Shown here in pieces: positions 43,436-52,048 of a stretch of 64,000 bases of DNA. How positions within the stretch are numbered: position 1 is the stretch's first letter; each line of letters starts with the position of its first letter. The DNA is from Tellurirhabdus bombi (lineage in GTDB: Bacteria > Bacteroidota > Bacteroidia > Cytophagales > Spirosomataceae): assembly GCF_021484805.1 (NCBI RefSeq), contig NZ_CP090557.1:2182001-2246000 (forward strand), in the 5' to 3' direction. The notes beneath the pieces are model-generated. The model saw only the letters and a list, made by a program, of their open reading frames with translations. It was not told where the DNA came from and made no database searches. The position numbers and the translations under genes are program-made.

Positions 43436-44179
43436 CTAATTCGTTTCGGTAAAGATTTTTTGCTTCGTTTGATCCAGAATGTTAGCGAAAAACCCTTCAC
43501 TATCGATTACGACAAAACGCGCAAATAACTCTTCTTTATACCAGCGTTTTGTTCTTGTGCGTTGAACAATTTCTTTATGGCCGCTTTGCCGGTAAGCAAA
43601 TTGTTCAATGACTTTAGGATCGTTCCAGATACTTATTGTACACTGCTGAACAACAGGCTTTTCTCCAACGCCAATAGCAAAGAGTAAGGCGGAGTCGTGC
43701 TTTTTTAAGTGCGCACGTGCCTGTGGAACATACCGCCAGAAATCGAGTAAAGCACCCGTGCGGATGGTCGCACGCGTGAGGACCAGAATGGGTTTAGCAG
43801 CATCCTGCGCTGCGATGGGTTGGCCTTTCGGGAAAGGATCGCTACCGTCCCAACTGCCATGCGAGCGAAGCGGCTGCAACCATAGTGTCCCTGTTTCAGT
43901 AGTGCCTGTTACATACTGGCTCCAGGCAGCCGAGGTAAAAAATTGGCGGGCTGCTTCGGGCGTATCCCAAACGGCCAAAAATACATAGGTTGAGAAATCA
44001 GGTATCAAACCAAAGCTTTTCCCACTTCCCATCAATTTTTGAAAGCCGAGTCCTTTCGTTTGGAAAGGTTGCCAAATCCAGCGTCCCATGTTGGCAAAAG
44101 CCCGGTATCGGTAGCGTAAAGAATACCGCAAGATGGTAAACGTAACAACAGGTTGCTTTTTCTCAGATAGGACGTCCAT
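43436..44179 (-). CDS. CrtA-like (spheroidene monooxygenase family) protein
   Basis: This 247-residue protein starts at ATG 44179 (MDVLSEKKQPVVTFTILRY); a TTG at 44218 would extend it to the stop of the upstream gene. The pattern resembles spheroidene monooxygenase-like proteins: LGFQKLMGSGKSFGLIPDFSTYVFLAVWDTPEAARQFF, then LTRATIRTGALLDFWRYVPQA and a C-terminal WNDPKVIEQFAYRQSGHKEIVQRTRTKRWYKEELFARF. These are two ferredoxin-like halves of the dimeric alpha/beta barrel type. CrtA proteins oxygenate carotenoids, but no other carotenoid gene is in the window, so this may be a relative with another substrate. It follows the DUF3592-like gene closely. Confidence 0.8.
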   Translation of the reverse strand: MDVLSEKKQPVVTFTILRYSLRYRYRAFANMGRWIWQPFQTKGLGFQKLMGSGKSFGLIPDFSTYVFLAVWDTPEAARQFFTSAAWSQYVTGTTETGTLWLQPLRSHGSWDGSDPFPKGQPIAAQDAAKPILVLTRATIRTGALLDFWRYVPQARAHLKKHDSALLFAIGVGEKPVVQQCTISIWNDPKVIEQFAYRQSGHKEIVQRTRTKRWYKEELFARFVVIDSEGFFANILDQTKQKIFTETN

Positions 44180-44218
44180 TTGTGTACTACTCCAAAACCA
44201 ACCGTAATTGTTTGCCAA

Positions 44219-45172
44219 CTAGCGAGAATATTTGCTTCTGGACTTAAAAAAAGTATTCCACCAGAGAATAATAAAAAGGATCCAGAAGAATAAAGGCACC
44301 AGGATTTTCAGGTAATCGCCGGGATAAGTGGCCGACATAAAGTCATCCAGTGCCTCGTCGTGGAGCACCCGCAACCGGCTTTGGGGCTTTAAAACATCGT
44401 ATTCATCTTCGGTAATGGGGGCCACTCTTTCCTGGTTTTGATAGCGAAAAACAACTTCGTAATTGTACTGCTTGAAGCTGCTGCTCCGACTATGGCCAAC
44501 GCTGTGGCGGTCTGTTTCCAGAACGGTTACCTCCATGGGCTTTCCATTAACCCGAATGCGCTGGTAATACCGGTAGTAAGTCACGGTTTCGTAGGTAAAA
44601 AACAAGGCCGCTGCGCCCAGAGCAAGCAACAAAGTAAAGCGGGCAATCTGCTGGGGAAAAGTCCAGCCGGTCAGGCCAACTACCACGCCGCCTGCGTAGA
44701 AGAAAAGAAAAAGAAGAATGAACAGGAACCCGCCCAGCATTTTGTGTTCGGTACTGAGCGTGTGAAGAGAACTCCAACGAATCAAACGCGAAACAAGGCG
44801 GGACGAGTTAGCCTTTTGTACCGTTGGCACTTGTCGAAATTCGTCTACTTGCGGGTGGTAAAGCAACTGAATATAGTCGCCTTCGTTTGCCCAGGTTGTG
44901 TCAAAAACATAGCGGGTAGTGTAGCGTTTATTTTTGTAATCGAACGAAAGGTAAACGCTTTGGCCCAGGTCAAACCAGGTGCGTCGCTCCGAATCGACTG
45001 CCTTGACTTGCACCCGAACCCGTTCTCCTGCTTCGGTAAATTGCCTGTCGAGTCGGGCTTCCCCATAAAAATGCCAGAGTAGCCAAGCGACAAAAGCAAG
45101 AAACGCAATTATAATGAAGGACCAAATTAGCGCATATAATCGCCCGACAAAGCGTATAAGTGACTGAAACAT
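44219..45172 (-). CDS. DUF3592-like membrane protein
   Basis: This 317-residue protein has an N-terminal helix (ALIWSFIIIAFLAFVAWLLW), two central helices (MLGGFLFILLFLFFYAGGVVVGL and FTLLLALGAAALFFTYETVTYY) and a C-terminal helix (ILVPLFFWILFIILWWN). Between them are two beta-rich modules that look like a duplicate: one with SVYLSFDYKNKRYTTRYVF and DYIQLLYHP, the other with YNYEVVFRYQNQERVAPI and SRLRVLHDE. This pattern fits DUF3592 proteins. The function is unknown. It is upstream of the CrtA-like gene on the same strand, probably in one transcript. Confidence 0.8.
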   Translation of the reverse strand: MFQSLIRFVGRLYALIWSFIIIAFLAFVAWLLWHFYGEARLDRQFTEAGERVRVQVKAVDSERRTWFDLGQSVYLSFDYKNKRYTTRYVFDTTWANEGDYIQLLYHPQVDEFRQVPTVQKANSSRLVSRLIRWSSLHTLSTEHKMLGGFLFILLFLFFYAGGVVVGLTGWTFPQQIARFTLLLALGAAALFFTYETVTYYRYYQRIRVNGKPMEVTVLETDRHSVGHSRSSSFKQYNYEVVFRYQNQERVAPITEDEYDVLKPQSRLRVLHDEALDDFMSATYPGDYLKILVPLFFWILFIILWWNTFFKSRSKYSR

Positions 45173-45272
45173 GGTGCATTAACTAGGTTAAAGAACCGTT
45201 CTTGAGAACTGTTTATCAAGGTAAACGAATGCTTTTGGAAAGAGAAGAATTGTTTTTTAAGCGTGCGTAATT

Positions 45273-45301
45273 TTTGAGTAAGAGTCGCTTGGCTATCTTT
45301 G
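45273..45301 (+). promoter_or_regulatory. Bacteroidota-type housekeeping promoter for pyrB
   Basis: TTTG at 45273-45276 and TATCTTTG at 45294-45301 fit the -33/-7 pattern of Bacteroidota (TTTG and TAnnTTTG) with a 17-base spacer. The predicted transcript start near 45307 falls before ATG 45326 but after the earlier frame opening at 45299, which supports the pyrB start chosen here. Confidence 0.6.
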
Positions 45302-45325
45302 CAAAACTTTCCTCTGCTATTCGTT

Positions 45326-46246
45326 ATGCAACATCTCAGCGTTCGACACCTGCTGGGTATTAAAAACCTGACCGAAAATGATATCCAGCTTATTCTGGAA
45401 ACGGCGGGTCAGTTCAAAGAAGTCATCAACCGCCCCATTAAAAAAGTGCCTTCGCTGCGCGATGTGACGATTGCGAACGTTTTCTTCGAGAATTCAACGC
45501 GGACGCGGCTTTCTTTTGAATTGGCGGAAAAGCGTCTTTCGGCGGATGTCGTTAATTTTTCGGCCTCGGGAAGCTCCGTCAAAAAAGGGGAAACATTGCT
45601 GGATACGGTCAATAATATCCTGGCGATGAAAGTTGATATGATTGTGATGCGCCATAGCAGCCCGGGCGCTCCGCATTACCTGTCGACCCGCATTGCGGCC
45701 AATGTGGTTAATGCGGGTGACGGAACGCACGAACACCCCACGCAAGCCCTGCTTGATTCTTTTTCGATCCGGCAAAAACTAGGGGACGTGGCCGGAAAAC
45801 GCGTGGCCATCATCGGTGATATTCTGCACTCCCGCGTGGCCTTATCGAATATTTTTTGCCTACAGAAGCAAGGGGCAGAGGTGATGGTATGTGGGCCAAC
45901 AACCCTGATACCCAAATACATTTCTGCGTTAGGTGTGAAAATATCGCACAATGTCCGGGAAGCGTTGCAATGGTGTGACGTAGCCAATGTATTGCGCATT
46001 CAGTTGGAGCGGATGCAGATCAAATACTTTCCTTCGCTGCGGGAATACTCGCTGTATTTTGGGATTAGCAAAAAATTGCTGGACGAGCTGGACCGGCCCA
46101 TTGTATTGATGCACCCCGGCCCGATCAATCGCGGCGTGGAATTAACCTCCGACGCGGCAGATTCCCACCACAGCATTATCCTCGATCAGGTTGAAAACGG
46201 CGTTGCCGTTCGGATGGCCGTTTTGTACCAATTGGCTCAATTGTAA
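45326..46246 (+). CDS. pyrB: Aspartate carbamoyltransferase catalytic subunit
   Basis: This 306-residue cytoplasmic enzyme forms N-carbamoyl-aspartate from carbamoyl phosphate and aspartate in pyrimidine synthesis. The signature FFENSTRTRLSFELAEKRL binds carbamoyl phosphate; HPTQALLDSFSI and HPGPINRGVE are further active-site segments. The start ATG 45326 gives MQHLSVRHLLGIKNL, typical for PyrB, and lies downstream of a matching promoter. No pyrI or pyrC is adjacent, so it is a stand-alone gene, which is usual in Bacteroidota. A hairpin overlapping its last codons serves as terminator. Confidence 0.95.
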   Translation: MQHLSVRHLLGIKNLTENDIQLILETAGQFKEVINRPIKKVPSLRDVTIANVFFENSTRTRLSFELAEKRLSADVVNFSASGSSVKKGETLLDTVNNILAMKVDMIVMRHSSPGAPHYLSTRIAANVVNAGDGTHEHPTQALLDSFSIRQKLGDVAGKRVAIIGDILHSRVALSNIFCLQKQGAEVMVCGPTTLIPKYISALGVKISHNVREALQWCDVANVLRIQLERMQIKYFPSLREYSLYFGISKKLLDELDRPIVLMHPGPINRGVELTSDAADSHHSIILDQVENGVAVRMAVLYQLAQL

Positions 46247-46263
46247 GTACCTGAGCCAATTGG
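46228..46263. terminator. Terminator between pyrB and gpsA
   Basis: A perfect 12-bp stem (46228-46239 with 46252-46263) has a 12-base loop that contains the pyrB stop codon and is followed by AATCTTTATTT. It separates two convergent genes. Confidence 0.75.
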
Positions 46264-46268
46264 AATCT

Positions 46269-47267
46269 TTATTTAAGAAGCGCCCTTAACGCACTTGTCT
46301 CGGCAACAGGCGACGCTTTCTCGTAGAGAATATTATAAACCATATTCGTGATTGGCATATCGACTTTGTAATGCTGATTGATGACGTGAATGCTTTTTGC
46401 CGCGTAGTAGCCTTCGGCAATCATGTTCATTTCCATTTGGGCCGACTGCACGCTGTAGCCGCGCCCGATCAGGTGGCCAAACGTACGATTCCGGCTGAAG
46501 GGAGAGTAAGCCGTTACCAGCAAATCACCCAGGTAGGCCGAACCACTTAAATCACGGTGTTTGGGATAAATAGCATCGACAAACCGCTTGATTTCCTGCA
46601 TGGCATTGGACACCAAAACAGCCTGAAAATTATCACCGAAGCCCAAACCGTGGGTGATTCCGCAGGCGAGGGCAATGATGTTCTTCATGACGGCGCAATA
46701 CTCAACCCCGTAAATATCATCGATGGGAGAGGCCTGAACAAACCGGCAGCTCAGCAGTTCGGCTACGCTGGCGGCGCAGTCAAGGCCGGTTGAGGCAATA
46801 GTTAGGTAGGAATGCTTTTCCAGCGCTACTTCTTCGGCGTGGCAAGGACCCGCGATGACCGCCAGTTTTTGCGCTGGAACGTCGAACTCCTGCTCCATCC
46901 AATCGGTCACCAGCACATTCTTTTCGGGAACCATGCCTTTGATGGCCGATACAATGCACTTATCCGCGAAATTTTCGGCTTTTAATCCTTTCAATGCTTC
47001 GCTGACGAAGGCCGCAGGTACGGCTAGAATAACGTACTGACTATCCCGCAAGGCTTCCTTGATCTTCATACAGACCCGCACCTTGCGCGAGCTAATCTGA
47101 ACGTCGCTGAGGTAACTCGGATTGTGATGAAATTTTTTGATGTGGTCGGCGTCGGTTTTGCTTCGCATCCACCAGCGAATCTGCACATTACTTTCCGAAA
47201 GCATTTTAATGAGAGCGGTGGCCCAGCTACCTCCTCCTACGACCGTTATTCGAGCGGGTTGATTCAT
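46269..47267 (-). CDS. gpsA: NAD(P)H-dependent glycerol-3-phosphate dehydrogenase
   Basis: This 332-residue enzyme reduces dihydroxyacetone phosphate to glycerol-3-phosphate for phospholipid synthesis. The start is ATG 47267 (MNQPARITVVGGGSWATALIKML), which puts the nucleotide-binding GGGSWATA close to the N-terminus as usual; the frame upstream to 47312 is part of a hairpin region. Other motifs are IVSAIKGMVPE, AVIAGPCHAEEV, ACGITHGLGFGDNFQAVLVSNAMQEI and SGSAYLGDLLVTAYSPFSRNRTFG. The length is normal. Its leader has a long purine-rich inverted repeat. Confidence 0.94.
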   Translation of the reverse strand: MNQPARITVVGGGSWATALIKMLSESNVQIRWWMRSKTDADHIKKFHHNPSYLSDVQISSRKVRVCMKIKEALRDSQYVILAVPAAFVSEALKGLKAENFADKCIVSAIKGMVPEKNVLVTDWMEQEFDVPAQKLAVIAGPCHAEEVALEKHSYLTIASTGLDCAASVAELLSCRFVQASPIDDIYGVEYCAVMKNIIALACGITHGLGFGDNFQAVLVSNAMQEIKRFVDAIYPKHRDLSGSAYLGDLLVTAYSPFSRNRTFGHLIGRGYSVQSAQMEMNMIAEGYYAAKSIHVINQHYKVDMPITNMVYNILYEKASPVAETSALRALLK

Positions 47268-47280
47268 GGAGTAAAAAAAA

Positions 47281-47357
47281 GAAGAAAGCAGGAAAGGAGA
47301 AAGGAAAAGCAAAAAGGATTATTTCCTGTTCGCCTCGTTTCTCTTTTCCTGCTCTTC
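47281..47357 (-). repeat. Purine-rich imperfect inverted repeat in the gpsA leader
   Basis: The arm 47281-47302 (purine-rich on +) is complementary to 47338-47357 at 19 of 20 positions, with a 2-base bulge and about 35 bases of loop. It ends 14 bp from the gpsA ATG, so it would be in the leader if transcription starts further upstream. It may be a transcription or translation control structure, or a decayed repeat. Confidence 0.55.
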
Positions 47358-47432
47358 GTTCGCTAGCTGCTACCGCTTATTTTCCGGTCAGCTTATGCTA
47401 CATAGATAAAGCCTGTAAACTCACTAGTTGTA

Positions 47433-48848
47433 TCAGTTTTCAGCTTCTTTCTCAGGCTTTTTATTCTTATTCGGATCGCGTTTGGCAATCGCATCGCCGC
47501 TGTTCAGCTTTTTCGAGACCGCTATGAAGGGCCCCGAGACAATTTGATCGCCTTCTTTCAAGCCAGAAACAATTTCAATGTTTTCGAAATCACTGATGCC
47601 CGTTTTAACTTCCCGCTGAACCGCCTTCCCATTTTCGTTGACAAAAACGATTTCCTTGATTTCCTCTTTCTTGGCCGGCGCAGCTTTTGACTCCTCGGGT
47701 TTGTTGTTATTGCCCTCCTGGTTAGGCGTGGCATTCATGGCTTCCTGCGCCGCTCCCCGCGTAGTAACCGCCGCAATCGGAATGGCCAGCACTTTGGTTT
47801 TCCGTTCGGTAATCACTTCCACCGAAGCGGTCATACCCGGTTTGAGGGGCGATGTTTTTCGACCTTTCTGCGTCAGTAAATCTTTGTATGAGCTATTCAA
47901 AACTTTGATACGCACTTCAAACTCCGTAACGGCATCAGTTGACAGCGAAGCACTGGCCGCGGAGGTGCTACTACCCAAACCGTTGGCGGTGTTCGCAATT
48001 TCGGTAACGAGCCCTTTGAACTTGCGGCCGGTAGTGGAGTACGAGTCTACGTCGATATCAACCGAATCGCCCAGACTAACCCGGACAATATCGTTTTCGT
48101 TGACGTTAACCCGAACTTCCATATTATTAAGGTTAGCGATCCGCATGATTTCCGTACCCGCCATTTGCGATGTACCTACCACGCGCTCACCCAACTCAAT
48201 ATTTAACTTGGAAACCGTTCCGTTCACGGGCGCATAGATGGTCGTTTTCCGCAGGTTCTCGTTAGCATCCCGCAAGCTGGCATCAGCACCCTGAATGTTA
48301 AACTGAGCTGCTCGAACGTTTGCCTGCGCGGATTCTACATCCTGTTTGGCAACGTTATAGTCAGCCTCAGCCTGCTCAAAATCAGACGTTGGAATTACTT
48401 TTTCGGCCAACAGTTTACGCTGGCGTTCATAATTGGCCTTGGCGCGAACAAGGCGTGCTTCCGACTGAGAAACCAGCGCTTTCGACTGCTCGTACTGGGC
48501 CCGACTGGAGTTCACCGTAGCGCGGGCGCGGGCCAGGAGGGATTCGTAGTTGTCTGGTCGAATTTTGACTAACAACTGTCCTTGCTTCACCGAATCACCT
48601 TCCGCGACATACAGCCCAATAATTTCACCAGAAACGTCCGGGCTTATTTTTACTTCAACTTCCGGCTGAACGCGTCCGGAAGCGCTAACACGTTCGATAA
48701 TGTCGGCTCTTTTAACTGCCGCAAAGTCAACTTCTGTCGGTTTGGTCTGGCCAATCAAGCCAGCTTGTTTGGCGCCTACTAGGCCGGCAATGAGTAGCAC
48801 GACAATACCACCCAGAATCCACCAGATACGATTTGATTTACGCTTCAT
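47433..48848 (-). CDS. Efflux periplasmic adaptor (HlyD/MacA type)
   Basis: This 471-residue membrane fusion protein has an N-terminal anchor helix (IWWILGGIVVLLIAGLVGAKQAG), a biotinyl-lipoyl half (VEVKISPDVSGEIIGLYVAEGDSVKQGQLLVKI), an alpha-helical hairpin of about 120 residues (YESLLARARATVNSSRAQYEQSKALVSQSEARLVRAKANYERQRKLLAEK, and on), the second lipoyl half (TIYAPVNGTVSKLNIELGERV) and beta-barrel parts. A polar Asn/Pro/Lys/Glu-rich insert lies near residue 385 (PNQEGNNNKPEESKAAP). It joins an inner-membrane permease to TolC. It is 101 bp after the TolC gene on the same strand, and the ATPase and P12/P13 lie just upstream, fitting a MacAB-TolC-like machine. Confidence 0.93.
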   Translation of the reverse strand: MKRKSNRIWWILGGIVVLLIAGLVGAKQAGLIGQTKPTEVDFAAVKRADIIERVSASGRVQPEVEVKISPDVSGEIIGLYVAEGDSVKQGQLLVKIRPDNYESLLARARATVNSSRAQYEQSKALVSQSEARLVRAKANYERQRKLLAEKVIPTSDFEQAEADYNVAKQDVESAQANVRAAQFNIQGADASLRDANENLRKTTIYAPVNGTVSKLNIELGERVVGTSQMAGTEIMRIANLNNMEVRVNVNENDIVRVSLGDSVDIDVDSYSTTGRKFKGLVTEIANTANGLGSSTSAASASLSTDAVTEFEVRIKVLNSSYKDLLTQKGRKTSPLKPGMTASVEVITERKTKVLAIPIAAVTTRGAAQEAMNATPNQEGNNNKPEESKAAPAKKEEIKEIVFVNENGKAVQREVKTGISDFENIEIVSGLKEGDQIVSGPFIAVSKKLNSGDAIAKRDPNKNKKPEKEAEN

Positions 48849-48949
48849 TATTGCTTAGGTAATTGGAGAATTCAAGTTATTTGGCAAATAAAACAAAAAA
48901 ATATGGATTGCCTGACTAATGATTTATTTCGTCCAACCACCTAATCACC

Positions 48950-50449
48950 TTAAAATGTTAAAGGGCGGTTCTGGTAGAAATCTAAGATTTTAGTCCGGAA
49001 AATATAATCGTATTTCGCCTGCACCAGATCAGCCCGCGATTTATCCAAATTGGTTTTGGCGATGTTGTAATCGACGGAATTAAAAGCACCGGCATTAAAA
49101 CGGCTCTCCGCCGCTCTGAATGCCTGGGCGAAAGACTCTACCTGAATTTGCGTAGCCTGGTACCGATTGGAAGCAGCCAGCATGTTGGTATACGCTGTTT
49201 CGATGTTCTGCCGTAGCGTCAAGCGTGTGTTATCCGCCGTAATTTCGGATGACTTCTGGGTAATAATGGCCGATGTGACTAAGTTCCGGTTTCTCGAATA
49301 ATTAAAAATGGGAATATTCAGGCTAAACACCAATGACCGGTTGAAATTATTTCGGATCTGTTGGCCAAAAGTAGTCGGAACGGCAGTAAATATAGGATCA
49401 GTTGAGAATACCGGATATGGATTGTTATCGACAATTACAAAGTTTTCCGTTCGTCTCGGCTCCTGTAGCGCACTAACTACCCGGCGGAAACCTGTGTTCG
49501 AATAGACGGAGTTTAAGCTACCATTAACCGAAAGGGTAGGATACAAGCGGCTTTTAGCTACCTGCACACCCATTGCATCCGCTCTAACCTGCAAATCAGA
49601 GGCTTTCACGTCCGGCATAAACTGCAAAGCCGTTTCGTAAACCTGCTGCGCTGTCGATGGATACGCCGCAACAGAAGGATCGTCAAGTTGATACCGTTCT
49701 ACTTCCACTTCTCTGGGAGCGGGTGTTCCCGACGGAATGTTCATGGCCTGCAACAAAGCCAGTTTCGCCAAGTCTACGTTGTTTTGGGCATTTACAATGG
49801 CTAGCTGGTCGTTAGCTACCTGCGCCCGAATGGTGTATAAATCGGCTTCGGCTAATGTACCCGCACTAACCAGCTTTTGGGTCCGCTCTTCCTGAGAACG
49901 GGACGCCTCTACTTGCCGACGGGCAATTTCCAACTGCTCTGTATACGTTAGGACATTCAGGTAATTTTGGACTACTGTAATTGAGATCGTATTCTGGGTT
50001 GCAAACAAATTTTGCTGCGATGCCTCTAGCGACAGCTTACTTTGTTTGACGGCATTTTGGAGCGCAAAACCATTGAAAATGGTTAGGGTAGAAGAGGCCT
50101 GGAAATTGTTTGATCGGAACGTCTGGTTAACAAATTCGTTGGAGGCCTGGTCAATGCTATAACCCCCATTAAAAGCCTGATTCGCGAATAAGTTTGCGTT
50201 CGGATAGCGGTTGAGCTTTGCCTGTTGCAGGGACAGGCTGTTGTTCTGCACATTTAATTGCTGCTGCCGAATCTGAAGGTTATTCTGCAAAGCAATTTCG
50301 ATACACTGCTTAAGAGAGTATCGTTCAGCAGGTTGGTTCTGCACTGTTGTCTGAGCAAATGCGGCATTTACGGCCACAAAACTCATTAACCCTACTCCTC
50401 TACGCAGAAACTGATAAACCATTGTCTTCATCATGGCTACGCTTTTCAT
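48950..50449 (-). CDS. TolC family outer membrane efflux protein
   Basis: The product has 499 residues from ATG 50449 (a TTG at 50455 is less likely, and ATG 50434 is possible). A signal peptide ends around AAFAQ. Two OEP repeats follow: SLKQCIEIALQNNLQIRQQQLNVQNNSLSLQQAKLNRYPNANLFANQAFN starts the first, and SRLYPTLSVNGSLNSVYS starts the second, with long coiled helices ending FRAAESRFNAGAFNSVDYNIAKTNLDKSRADLVQAKYDYIFRTKILDFY. It forms the outer membrane duct of a tripartite export system. The adaptor is directly downstream. It is divergent from the aminotransferase, only 52 bp apart, so the promoters overlap. Confidence 0.93.
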   Translation of the reverse strand: MKSVAMMKTMVYQFLRRGVGLMSFVAVNAAFAQTTVQNQPAERYSLKQCIEIALQNNLQIRQQQLNVQNNSLSLQQAKLNRYPNANLFANQAFNGGYSIDQASNEFVNQTFRSNNFQASSTLTIFNGFALQNAVKQSKLSLEASQQNLFATQNTISITVVQNYLNVLTYTEQLEIARRQVEASRSQEERTQKLVSAGTLAEADLYTIRAQVANDQLAIVNAQNNVDLAKLALLQAMNIPSGTPAPREVEVERYQLDDPSVAAYPSTAQQVYETALQFMPDVKASDLQVRADAMGVQVAKSRLYPTLSVNGSLNSVYSNTGFRRVVSALQEPRRTENFVIVDNNPYPVFSTDPIFTAVPTTFGQQIRNNFNRSLVFSLNIPIFNYSRNRNLVTSAIITQKSSEITADNTRLTLRQNIETAYTNMLAASNRYQATQIQVESFAQAFRAAESRFNAGAFNSVDYNIAKTNLDKSRADLVQAKYDYIFRTKILDFYQNRPLTF

Positions 50450-50501
50450 CTTCAATGTTAAAAACTATCTTGTGGTCTGACTATTCTTTTTTGTATAAGC
50501 G

Positions 50502-51368
50502 GTGAATATACGAACCAACGCGGTTTATAATGGTGATGTCCTACCACAGAATGGGGGAGAACTTTCGTTTACAAACCGGGCATTTCAATACGGAGATGGT
50601 TTGTTTGAAACCATTCGGTATGAAGCGGGCAAACTTTGGTACTGGTCTGATCATTTCGACCGGCTCAGTCGCGGCATGCACGCCTTACGTATGATTGCAC
50701 CTACGCAATTTTCCGAAGAGCGGATTTACCAAATTATTTTCCAACTGCTGGACCAAAACGGAGCGGGTAACCAACCCATCTACATCAAGCTACAGGTCTG
50801 GCGTAAACCCGGTGGCCTTTATACACCTACCCGGCATGAAATCGATTACCTGATTACTACCCGCCCTGGTCAGCCTTTCTCCGTGACAGAGAAAGAAAAA
50901 GTAGGCATTTTCGAGGATTTTCGGTTAAACCTTACCCCCGTTTCGGCCTACAAAACCGTTAATGCCCTGCCCTACGTACTCGCCGGTATGGCAAGGCTGG
51001 AACAGGGCGTTGACGACGTGATTTTACTCGACACCGACGGAAATCTAAGCGAATGCCTGGCCTCAAACCTGTTTTGGTACAAGAACCAGACCATCTATAC
51101 GCCTTCGTTGCAAACGGGCTGTATCGATGGAATCATGCGGAAACAAATCCTTCGTCTGGGACAACAGCTCGGTCTTCCGATTCACCAGGGATTGTACAAA
51201 CCCGAGGCGTTGAGCGAGGCCGAAGCCGTTTTTTGTACCAATGCCGCCGGTGTTCAATGGTTCCGAAGCGTAGACAGTCCGCTCGTGAACAATCCGTTTC
51301 CCTGGGTGATGTCCGACGAAAACCCGCTAGGCATCCTGTTGACTCAGCTTCGTCTCGGAAGATTCTAG
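50502..51368 (+). CDS. Class IV aminotransferase (branched-chain or aminodeoxychorismate lyase-like)
   Basis: This 288-residue PLP enzyme of fold type IV uses a GTG start at 50502 because an in-frame TAA lies just 4 bp upstream. Visible are FTNRAFQYGDGLFETIRYEAGK (substrate Arg/Tyr region), VSAYKTVNALPYVLAGM (catalytic Lys in AYKTVN), VDDVILLDTDGNLSECLASNLFWYKNQTIYTP (cofactor Glu loop) and CIDGIMRKQILRL. Bacteroidota usually have several paralogs, so the substrate cannot be fixed. It lies on the opposite strand between TolC and the ATPase, and its end overlaps the ATPase gene end by 42 bp tail to tail. No export role is implied. Confidence 0.88.
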   Translation: MNIRTNAVYNGDVLPQNGGELSFTNRAFQYGDGLFETIRYEAGKLWYWSDHFDRLSRGMHALRMIAPTQFSEERIYQIIFQLLDQNGAGNQPIYIKLQVWRKPGGLYTPTRHEIDYLITTRPGQPFSVTEKEKVGIFEDFRLNLTPVSAYKTVNALPYVLAGMARLEQGVDDVILLDTDGNLSECLASNLFWYKNQTIYTPSLQTGCIDGIMRKQILRLGQQLGLPIHQGLYKPEALSEAEAVFCTNAAGVQWFRSVDSPLVNNPFPWVMSDENPLGILLTQLRLGRF

Positions 51369-52022
51369 CCAGCCATCTTTCAGGTGCAGAACTCGGTTGC
51401 CGTATTCCGCGTTTACTTCCGAGTGCGTCACCTGTACGATGGTTACGCCGTCTTCTTTGTTCAATTTCTTGAACAGTTCCATAATCTCTTTTGCCTGGTC
51501 GGAATGAAGATTTCCGGTTGGTTCATCCGCGAAAATAACCCGGGGCTGGGCAGCAATGGCGCGGGCAATTCCGACCAACTGTTGCTGACCACCCGACAAC
51601 TGGCTCGGGAAAAGATCTTTTTTGCCTACAATGTTGAATCGGTCGAGCAGGTCGGCAACGCGGCTTTTGCGTTCGGAACCCGATAAGCCTTTGTAAAGCA
51701 ATGGCGTTTCGATGTTTTCATACACCGTTAGTTCGTCAATCAGGTGGTAAGCCTGAAACACAAAACCAATGTGGTTGCGGTGCAGGTCAGTCCGGCGCTT
51801 CTCCGATAGCTTCTGAACGGGTTGATCCAGGAAAAGATACTCTCCTTCGGAAGGCTCTTCTAACAAGCCCAGAATATGCAGCAGGGTTGATTTGCCCGAA
51901 CCAGACGGCCCCATGATCGACACAAATTCTCCCTCCTTAATTTCAAGTGATACATTCCGTAGCACGTAATTGCGGCCAAAACCAACGGGATAGTATTTGG
52001 AGACGTTATTCAGTACAATCAT
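51327..52022 (-). CDS. ABC transporter ATP-binding protein (LolD/MacB type)
   Basis: This 231-residue ATPase has Walker A GPSGSGKST (residues 38-46), signature LSGGQQQ (142-148), Walker B VIFADEP (162-168), and the H-loop VTHS near 200. It is of the MacB/LolD/FtsE class and is the only ABC ATPase in the window, lying 26 bp after P12 in the same operon (P13-P12-ATPase). It is the natural partner of P12 and P13, and could also energise other orphan permeases; that is inference. The C-terminal 14 codons overlap the end of the aminotransferase gene on the other strand. Confidence 0.95.
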   Translation of the reverse strand: MIVLNNVSKYYPVGFGRNYVLRNVSLEIKEGEFVSIMGPSGSGKSTLLHILGLLEEPSEGEYLFLDQPVQKLSEKRRTDLHRNHIGFVFQAYHLIDELTVYENIETPLLYKGLSGSERKSRVADLLDRFNIVGKKDLFPSQLSGGQQQLVGIARAIAAQPRVIFADEPTGNLHSDQAKEIMELFKKLNKEDGVTIVQVTHSEVNAEYGNRVLHLKDGWLESSETKLSQQDA

Positions 52023-52048
52023 AAAATTTATGTATAAATGTCTTTTAA

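Noticed and set aside
43280-43528. 82-codon + strand frame overlapping the end of the CrtA-like gene
   Set aside because: Overlaps a better-supported gene on the other strand and competes with the ATG 43240 frame; no similarity seen.
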